NCBI GenBank assembly: GCA_958450325.1
Contig: OY288256.1
Location: forward strand, 52,362,953 to 52,426,952
DNA: 64,000 nucleotides
Source: Agrostemma githago
Lineage: Eukaryota > Streptophyta > Magnoliopsida > Caryophyllales > Caryophyllaceae
Reading direction: 5' to 3'
Every line of letters begins with the position of its first letter. Positions within the stretch are counted from its first letter, which is position 1. Shown one piece after another: positions 12,483-22,100 of the stretch. Made by a program: the position numbers and the translations under genes. Under the pieces are notes generated by a model that worked only from the letters and a program-made list of their open reading frames with translations, did not search any database and was not told the DNA's origin.

Positions 12483-12603
12483 CTTTTTTTGGTTCAACGA
12501 AGAGCGCACTTAGTCGCATATATTATAGGGGAGGGGGATTCGAACCTGAGACCTACTGTCTCAGAGCACCTAGTCTTAACCTCTGGACCAAGACATCTTC
12601 AGT
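12483..12603 (-). mobile_element. tRNA-derived SINE with 16-bp target-site duplication
   Basis: On the minus strand the head carries a Pol III A-box-like TGGTCCAGAGGTTAAG (around 12571-12590) and a B box GGTTCGAATCC (12536-12546), and the tail is A-rich (plus-strand T run at 12484-12490). The perfect 16-bp repeat attttgggaaatatag flanks it at 12467-12482 and 12604-12619. It is too short and lacks a tRNA fold at the 3' side, so it is not a tRNA gene. Confidence 0.85.
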
Positions 12604-12619
12604 ATTTTGGGAAATATAG

Positions 12620-13146
12620 TATGCCCACAAGAGCCAAGGATGGTATATCTCTATGATTTTATTCACAAATTCTTGTTTATGACTTAGATATCCACCATTA
12701 CATAAGAAATTGGTCAAATAAATTGGAGTACCATTTATGCCGGGACTAGCAAAAGTTTGTTCTTACTATCATCAAGTAGTAGTATTAGATACTATGTTTT
12801 TAAGGTAAAACGGATATTTCCGTCCTGAGAAAGACTCGTTGATTTTGTTTGGATGGTTTTCCATTGTTTATAGGTGTTGCCATTCCAACTTTTAGATGCA
12901 GACGTGTATCGTAATTTTGGGGAAAAAAATCAGATCTTTGCTTGTACTATTGTAAAAATTTGTCAACAAAAAACAAATGATAACGAATTTGATAATTTGA
13001 AGGTTAATATTACAACTTAAGTGTCACCAACTTTCTCATAAAGACTACAACTTTCTTACATTATGATCTTTTGCGATTTTACGAGATACTCTTACATTTT
13101 TTTGCTTGTTGCAAGAAAAGATATAGATATGTAGTTGCCCTAGGAG
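12620..13146. other. Intergenic/3' flank of the GH1 gene; no gene seen
   Basis: AT-rich sequence downstream of the beta-glucosidase stop codon on the minus strand. No open frame, repeat or RNA gene is recognisable. Confidence 0.5.
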
Positions 13147-16100
13147 TTAGGACTCCCCTAAAGACCTCCACCCTTTCTCATTTCCTCTCCTCGTCAAGAT
13201 TAGTTGTTGTTGTCTCTTGTGCTTTGTAATGAAGTATTTGTACCATTTGACGGATTTTTTTGCTGTTCGTCTTAGTGTAGTATAATCGACATGATATAGT
13301 CCGAATCTCTTGGTGTATCCTTCTAACCACTCGAAATTGTCGAGTAATGACCAGGCGAAGTATCCCCTTACATCCGCTCCGTTCCTGGTGATTAGTTATA
13401 ATGGTAGCATGGTAAATCAGTTAGCTTTCTCCAGTAACAAGCTTAAAACTGGCTAAACTGCCTGACCCAAATAACTCGATCCATACCCGACCTGAATTGA
13501 ATAGTACGAGTATGAACCATAGAGTATCATTTTATAGATGAAAGTTTGCTCACCGAATAGTCCTGAGAAGCGCATCCAAATAACCCTTCATGTACTCCAC
13601 TCTCTTGAAGTCATTGAGCAGTTCACTGATAGGAGTACTTCGATTGCTTTCTTGAGCAAATCCTGAAAATTTCAAGCGTTCTTGATCATAATTTCAGCTT
13701 GAAAGTTGGAAGTATCCCTAAAATAATATCTCGGCTAGCATTTTCAGACTTACCGTTTTCTGTGATGTACATGGGTGTATTGTTGTATCTTTCTTTGACA
13801 TAGGTAACTATTTTCTGCATTCCTTGTGGGTGGATGTAGAGCCAATTCATTGCCGTCTAAAGTGAATCAGAAAATAACAAAAAAATACCAACATTATGAA
13901 TATAGTTGAATATAGTCTTGGATTTGACCTGCAAACGTGTCAGCCGGGTCGGGTCGGTCAAGTTTGAATCGGGTTGGTCATTTCAGGTCCGGGCCATTTT
14001 CGGATCGATTGTTTTAACTTTTTTTAGGATATCTCTTCGTATGTTGTTCGTACGATGTAATAAACATTCAGGTCTATTCGAGTTGAATTCAGTTAAGTCG
14101 AATCAATCTGTGTTACATGTCAAATTTGGGTGTGGTACTGTGGTTGGGTTAGTTTTGCGAGGTCTAGTCTTAGAGCCCGTGTAAAGGCAAATGAGGGATA
14201 TAAGTGCGACGGAGGGAGGGAGTTCTTACTGGTTCACCTATAGGAATGCCATTTTTCGATGGAGTTCTTAGGAAAGATCCTTCAGTCCATGAAACTCCAG
14301 GTCCATCTTTGCAACTTGAGAACATGCAATCCTGAGCATAAAAACTGGAGTACTGGTTAATGCCTATGAAATCCAATCCTTTGTTTAGTGCCTTCTTCTC
14401 TTCCCTTGAAAATCTCGGTAAATTTGTTCCCAGAATTGTTCTCATCTCTGTTGGATACTCTCCAAACATAATCGGGTCTAAAAACCTGCACTTTAGATTT
14501 CGATTTCACTTGTTAGCTCTTCGAAATTGGCGTTTGCTAGGCCCTGTCCTTTCTGACAGAAACTAGTTGAACGGAACTGTATTGAACTCAATGAATGGCG
14601 CATGTGAACTGAAGTGAAGATTTTTTATTAATATCCTAAACAAACCATTTAATGAAAAATGACTGAGCTCGTTCTGCTGCAAGCTTGTCGACAGTCGAGT
14701 TACTGATAGGCTCAAACCATAGACAATGCAGCACAATCCCTATATAACCTCCTTGTTTCTCCTGCTTGTTATGCAAAAATGTTAGGGTCCATATTACTAA
14801 ACTCGGGTTGGGTCATACCCTTCTCGGGCCTAGTCATCTTTGGTTCGGGTTGCTATAGGGTCAAACCATTTCGGGTCAACTGTAGCATTGATACCTGGTA
14901 TTTTGTTCTGTAGAGATTCACAGAAGCTGCATGAGCCAAGATGATGTTATGAGCTGCAACAAAGGGTTCTTTTTCGGAGTCGCCTTCTAAACAGTCTCCA
15001 AACGTACCCGAGCATCGTCCCGGTGGATATAAACCGGTTCGGTACCCAAACGGGACCAAAACATTCGGCTCGTTGAAGGTAACCCAATACTTTACTCTGT
15101 CTCCGAAGTACTTAAAGCACACGTCTGAATAATACTTGAAATCCTTCCTGTAAACAATGGATTTTCAAGAATGTTCATTTCTAAGGTCAATTTTTTTCCT
15201 CCCTTTTTTTATTTATTGATGAATACTTACTGTATTTCTGCACTAAGCCATCCACCATATCTGTCCTCGAGTTCTTGAGGGATGTCGAAGTGGTTCAACG
15301 TCACAAATGGTTGGATTCCTGTGAAAATGTAATTTAGTACTCGATTTTTTTTTTGATATTTTATTTCCCTGGCTTTGAAATCGAATGGATGGAATGTATA
15401 TCTACAAACCTTTTTGGAGCAAAGTGTCGATGAGTTTGTTATAAAAACGGATGCCCGCGAAATTGATCCCTCCATATCTCCCTTCTGTTCAATCACAAGA
15501 GGCAATAAAACATCTCTTTTATCAGATTTGGGACACTCTGATTCGGTGGCAAAACCAAGATTTTGGTCATAGGGGTTGAGCTAGAATATGGGTTGGTTAG
15601 GTCAAGTTTACGGATTGAGCCGGAGTGTGGGGTAGGTGTATGGTAATCCTCTCGTTTTGCCGTAGTTTTTCAAAATTATTTTTTCCAATTGACTCAATTC
15701 TAACGAATTTATTTCACTCTTCTCTGTAAACAACTACTCTCTCCGAGTTACTATTATTGTCTCACTTTCCTTTTTGATTTTTGTCCCATTTTCTTTTTGA
15801 GGCCATCAATGTATGGTCCACAATTACTCTTCCATTTCTCTCTCTTCCTCCTTTTTTTTCAACCACTCATTTCCCCTTCCTTATTTTTCACCCAAAATCT
15901 TTTGGGACAATAATAGGAACTCGGAGGGAGTAATTAATTTCCAAAAGAAACCGCCAGCAGACCCACCAATAATCACACCTCTTGCATCGCCCCGGCCCCC
16001 ACGCACACCTGTGCGCTTCTCCTGATGCCGATTTACTTATATACTCAATTATTTGGTTTAGCGTTTAAATTAATGTACTTCCTCCATTTTCTTTTTATCT

Positions 16101-19100
16101 TCCCAATTTCCTTTTCGGTCCACTTTTTTTTTATCTTCCCATTTCATTTCTTTCCTTTTTGGTCCATAATTTTTACCATACTACCCTTACTATTTACAAC
16201 ACTTTTCATCTTTATTATTTCCTATTTACCCACACTTACCATTCTACCGTCATTATTTTTTAAATTTATTATTTTATATTCATTACAAAAAAAAGTGTGC
16301 AAAAGTAAATGGGAAGATAAAAAGAAAATGGAGGAAGTAATTATTTTTATTAATTTATGGTCAATTATCATGGTGGTTCGGTGGTTCTGGGTCGTCGGAA
16401 GGCGTGCAATAACGTACCAATTTCAACCTTACAAGCAAAAATTGATGACCGACTAAATGGACTTGATTCCTCTGTAAGGGCATGGTGGATAGTTGATCGG
16501 ATAAACACAACAAGCAGGGGCGAATCCAGAGTCAAAATTTTGGGGCAACGAGTTCATCATATTTGCTGACTATATACGAAAACTTGACATTTTTACGAGT
16601 TATGGGTACCAAAAGTCAATAATCTTAACCAAATTTTTTAAGTTTAGGGTAGCGAATGCTACCCTTTGCTACTAGCTAGATTCCCCTCTGACAACAAGTA
16701 CAGGAAAAAGATGGAGGTTAGGAATTGACATTAAAACCGTATACCCTCAATCGCTCTATTATCACCATCTCCAAAAAGACTTCCGCCCCTTCAAAGGAGA
16801 TTTTTGGGTGTCGGGAGAGAGGTAAGATCCGATGATGATTGTCAATTTCGGTTTTTTTTTTGTAGAGAAAACCTAACCTACCATCAAGAATGTGGGGAAA
16901 AATTGGAAAATTTTCATCAGGTAAAAACACTACCCTATTTTTTTTTCGTTCGTATTAAAATATTATCGTATTAAGTATAAAGTAGAAACGGGTTAACTCA
17001 CTCGGTGTAATTCGGGCCCACGAGATTGAGAACCGATAGCTATTGAGTCCTAGATCAACCATAAGCTGTACATCTCCCTGTTTTCATAGTCCATATCAAA
17101 TGATCAAATCTTCGATGAAAAGCCATCCGGTCCAAATGACCCGACTCATGTTGAATGGATTTAATCTTAATGTGAAACGTCCAGCATATATAGAGTAAAA
17201 TCCGTAAGTTGATGCGAACATGAAAGGGTGGTTCTAGATTTCTAGATACGATCCAAAATGGTTTATCTGAGATATTGGCAATTTACTCGTAGTGAACCGA
17301 TCCAAATGACTTTGGCCGAACTCTTGTAAAAACTCATGACCCGTGATAAGTCGGTATTTTACCTATTTTTGTGCCACATTTACACTCTTATTTTGTCGGT
17401 TTGAGAACTTGATTTGCTTATATTTAGCTATTTTGTGTTTAATTAGCTAATTAGTCGTGTTTAGTTTAAATTAATGTACATTTATTATATTTCTCGGGAT
17501 TTTGGTACTGCGGGTCCATGTTTCCATTTGTAGGTACCGGAAGGATCAGGTCGACTTAAAACCGAGACAAGTCAAGACTAAAAAGGAAGACGAGCCGGGT
17601 TCTTATATTGGGCTTGAGAGCAGGATACCAAAAAAAAGAAAGTAGTAGTAGATTAGAGTCAAATGGGCCGCAGAAAAAAAAAAAAAAAGAAAAAAGGAGC
17701 AGTAGATTAGAAAATAGAGAGGAGGAGAGAGATGAGGGAATTAGATAGAGTAACAGTAGCAGAGTAGACAGTAGAAGTAGTAGCAGAAGCAGCATGCAGC
17801 AGCAGCCAATCAGGGGGACTACTTTTTACCGTCGGCGCTTTACTTCTTACCGTCGGCGTTAATTACGTGAAATGACGACTTTATCCTTGGTATTTACACT
17901 CAAAATAATATTACTTTTACATTTTATAGATTATCGATTTATTAAAACTCGATAATAAAATCGTCTTTTTCGATTATCGTAATAAACCAAAACCGACTTC
18001 CTATATAGTTAATTACGCAAAATGACGAGTTCTCCTTTGTAATTAATTCTCGAAATATTATCACATTTACATTTTATAGAGTATCGGTTTATTAGAACTC
18101 GATAATAAAATCGTTTTTTCGATTATTGTTAAGTATAATATACATTTTCCAATGATTTAAGACATGATGGATAAGGTAGTGAAATTGGTTAGGTTGACAA
18201 CATTTCATACCAGTGATACGGGTTCGAATCCTCTTGTTTACACATTTGTCTTTGACCTATTGAATAGGAGGCAAGTAACTACACCACTAACAAACTGATG
18301 TTTCAAATGGTTGAAAATTATCTTAAAAGAGGGGAAAAAACCCGGAAAAATGGCTTAGTCGAAAAAAACCGTCGGCTCGTCGATGGGGTAGTCGACGATT
18401 TTTAATTGTCGACTACCCCCATCGGCGAGTCGACAGTTTTTTCGACTAAGCGATTTTTCCGGGTTTGTTTTCTCTTTTAAGATAATTTTCAACCATTTAA
18501 AACATCAGATTGTTGGTGGTGGTGTAGTGGTTTAGTTGCTTGCCTCCTATTCAGTAGGTCAAGGGTTCGATCCTTGTTAATAGCGTTATTTTGTAAATTT
18601 TAATTATTTTTTCAAAAGACAAATGTGTAAAAAAGAGGATTCGAACCCGTACCACTAGTATGAAATGTTATCAACCTAACCAATTTCACTAGCTTATCCA
18701 TCATGTCTTAAATCATTGGAAAATGTATATTATACTTAACAATAATCGAAAAAACGATTTTATTATCGAGTTCTAATAAACCGATACTCTATAAAATGTA
18801 AATGTGATAATATTTCGAGAATTAATTACAAAGAAAAACTCGTCATTTTGCGTAATTAACTATATAGGAAGTCGGTTTTGGTTTATTACGATAATCGAAA
18901 AAGACGGTTTTATTATCGAGTTTTAATAAATCGATAATCTATAAAATGTAAAAGTAATATTATTTTGAGAATAAATAGTAAGGACAAAGTCGTCATTTCA
19001 CGTAATTAACGCCGACGGTAAGAAGTAAAACGCCGACGGTAAAAAGTAGTTGCGCCAATCAGCCATGCCTTCCTCTGTTTTTCCCGTTCTTCTTTTTTTA

Positions 19101-22100
19101 GTTTTAATTAATTCCTTTAATTAATTTAATCATTTAATCTTTTCTTAATCATTCTAGATTTCCTTGTTCTCAATATAATTTCATCTCTCTTTTGTTTTAA
19201 TTCCTCTTCCTCTTCTTTTTATTTATTATTTTGTGTTTATGTTTAATTAACTTTAATTAGCTTAAAGTTGTCATCTTTACAAGATTTTTAGCTTCTTTAT
19301 GTATTTATTAGTTAGTCTATTAGTTTAATCTCACCCTTATCAATCGATTCGCGTAGCTAATTCGTAATCTGAGACCGACCTAGTACTCGATCCCGATCTC
19401 TCTGTGGATTCGACCCGACTTGCCCTTACTATTTTAGTTTAGGTTAGTTGGTTTATTTGGTAGTTAGATTGGCGACAAATCCCGACTATCAAAATGGCGC
19501 CGTTGCCGGGGAGATCATTGGATTGATATTAGTTTAGTTTTAGATTTATTAGACTACGCTTGTTACTTGTTGCTTGTTCCTATGACGATTTACCACATTC
19601 CACAACGAAAAGAGACATTGCATGATTATTGGGATAAACTTAAGAATTGCACTCTTGAATTTGATGTTGAGATGTGGGAATTTTGTCATATGGTGTATGA
19701 TGGTGTTCATGATAACATTAGAGGCATGATTGAAGAAAGTTGTCAAGGTAGGTTTACATCGATGTCATATTGTGAAAGATGGGACCTTCTTAATATGTTG
19801 GTTAATGATTCTAGGCAATCGGAGAAAACTAGTTATAAGGATGCTTATTTGCCTCTCCATGTAGATGCCACCACTTTTGTTGATGACTTAGAGTTTAAGT
19901 TGGATGATGAGCCTCTTGTTAACATGACCACTTTGCCTACCATTTGTGATTTGATTAGTTCTCCCTTGCTTAAGGGATGTGATGATCATGGTAGCGTTTA
20001 TGTTGGGTCTATTGTTCTTATTGATGATAGTAAGCCTTCATTTGATGATAATCTTGAGGATAAGAGATGTGTTGGTAATGATGCTATTAAAGAGACTCTT
20101 CTTGAGGTTTTTGAGATTGTTGATGAGCCATATGATGAGTGCATGGGTGTGTTTAATGATGCTTTTGATATGGAGAGGGATGAAAATTGTGTTCTTATGG
20201 AGATTCAAATCCCTTCCCCTAATCTTAAGGATGCTTGCTTGCCTCACCTTATGGATGTTGATGATTTAGTTGATAATTCTTGCAATGAAGAGGTTTCTTA
20301 CTTTCATGATAAGCTTGTTGATGATGTTGAGACTAGTAGTGAGAATGTTGTGGAGGTAGTTGAGAGCATGAGGGTATTTGAGGATAAATGGGATATGGAT
20401 ATTGATTTCTTTGAGGAGCCCATTTTGGAGAAATTTGAGTCTTTTGCTTATTTTGAGGATGAATCTATTTCATGTATAGATTATGTAGACCTTGTTTCTC
20501 TTACCCCTTTGCTTGAGGCCATGTATATTGATGAAGATTTTGACAAGTCTATCCATGAGGCCAATGTTTCTTCATGCTTGGCACTTGAGCTTGGCTTGAT
20601 CAAGTGTCTTGAGGATGGATTTGAAAAATATTTTACCATTGAAAAATTGAAAAACTTTAACCCACCTCTTGACACTTTCAAAGCAAGTGCTAAGTATTTT
20701 GATGAATTTGAGATTTTTGGGTTTCGTGCCTTTTCTCTTAAGTATCTCATTCATCTTTCCACCTCTTCTTTCTATCATCTTTGGTCATGTCTATTCACTA
20801 TGATGCCTTATGACCAATTTAATGAGGATTGGTCTATATCATTTGACAAATTAATGAGATCCTTGGTGGGGACTAAGTAGATAACAGTGATTTGTAGGTT
20901 TGGCGGTTTCCTTGAAACCGCGCTTCTTGGGAGGCACCCCAAGTCTTTTGTACATATTTATGTTTTGGTGTTTTTGTTAGTGTTTTTGTTTGTAGGTACC
21001 TTCAACAAGAAACTACTATGTAGCAAAATGGATTAGAGACACAAAATCGATCAAGTGTGGGGAAGAATTATGCTTCAAAGGTATTTTCCTACCCTCCCTT
21101 CCTTTACCTCCCTAGTTTTGAACATTGAGAACAATGTTCGTTTCAAGTGTGGGGAGATAGGTTGATTGATGTATTTGTCGTTGTTTGAGGATATTGTGGT
21201 TGTTACTCTTGTTGGAGGATATTTTGGTGGAGTTTTGTTGTAAATATGTGGTTTGTGTGGGATTGTAGCTTGTGTTATTGTTTTATTGTTTTTAAGTTTC
21301 TTGTTTTTGTGTTTTGTGTCATTTTTGTGTTTTTCTTTTGCAAAATTGAAAATTTTGAAAAAAATCCTAAAAAGTGAAAAAATGAAAAATTTAAAAAAGA
21401 TTTTTGTTTTTCGATTCACTTGTTTTCCTTGATAGAGTGATTTTTCTAATTTTGAACTTCTTTAAAGAGTATGTATTTTTCTATTACTTAGCGGTTGTTT
21501 CTTAATATTATATATTGATTGTCCTCCTACTATAAGTCGCTCGGGATGTGTCCTTCACTTGTTTCCACCTTCCACCTCCCGTGTTGTGATTTTGGCTTTG
21601 TATATTTGTCTAGGTGACTATTTACCCAAGTGACAATCTATCATTTTTTCGATCCATATTTCACAAAAATACTCACAAAATAAGAGTTATCTTCCATCCA
21701 AAAAGAGCTCAAGCATCAAATACGAGAAACAAAGAAAAATTCTCAAAAACTCAAAAAGAAAAGAATAAGGGGGAGAAGAAGAAAAAAAAAAATGAAAAAA
21801 AAAATGAAAAATGAAAAATGAAAAAGAAAAAAAAAATGAAAAAGAAGAAAAAGAAAAGAAAAGAAAGACGATTCCTCCCCGAGTATTTTTGTTTATCCTT
21901 ATTTCCATTTTGGATCGTTTCATATGTCATTTGGGTGATTAGGACGACCCTAACCCTTTGTTTATTCAAGGGGTCGAGACTTTTATATATTTGTCGATAA
22001 CTTCATAGGAGACCCCCTTCCATCTCCGTCTCACATCCCGACATAGCATGGACCGAGGCCAAGAGATATGTAATAATATTTTTTGCAACCGATTTAGTAA

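Noticed and set aside
12483..12603. Possible tRNA gene on the minus strand
   Set aside because: A and B boxes are present but there is no acceptor stem, and a long TSD and A-rich tail mark it as a SINE.
16025..16456. 143-codon Phe/Leu/Ile-rich frame resembling a membrane protein
   Set aside because: It runs through a Stowaway MITE and pyrimidine-rich intron sequence of the GH1 gene.
18180..18245. Possible tRNA genes in the foldback arms (also near 18530-18580)
   Set aside because: Only box-like strings occur, repeated in mirror image in the TIRs; no cloverleaf can be drawn.
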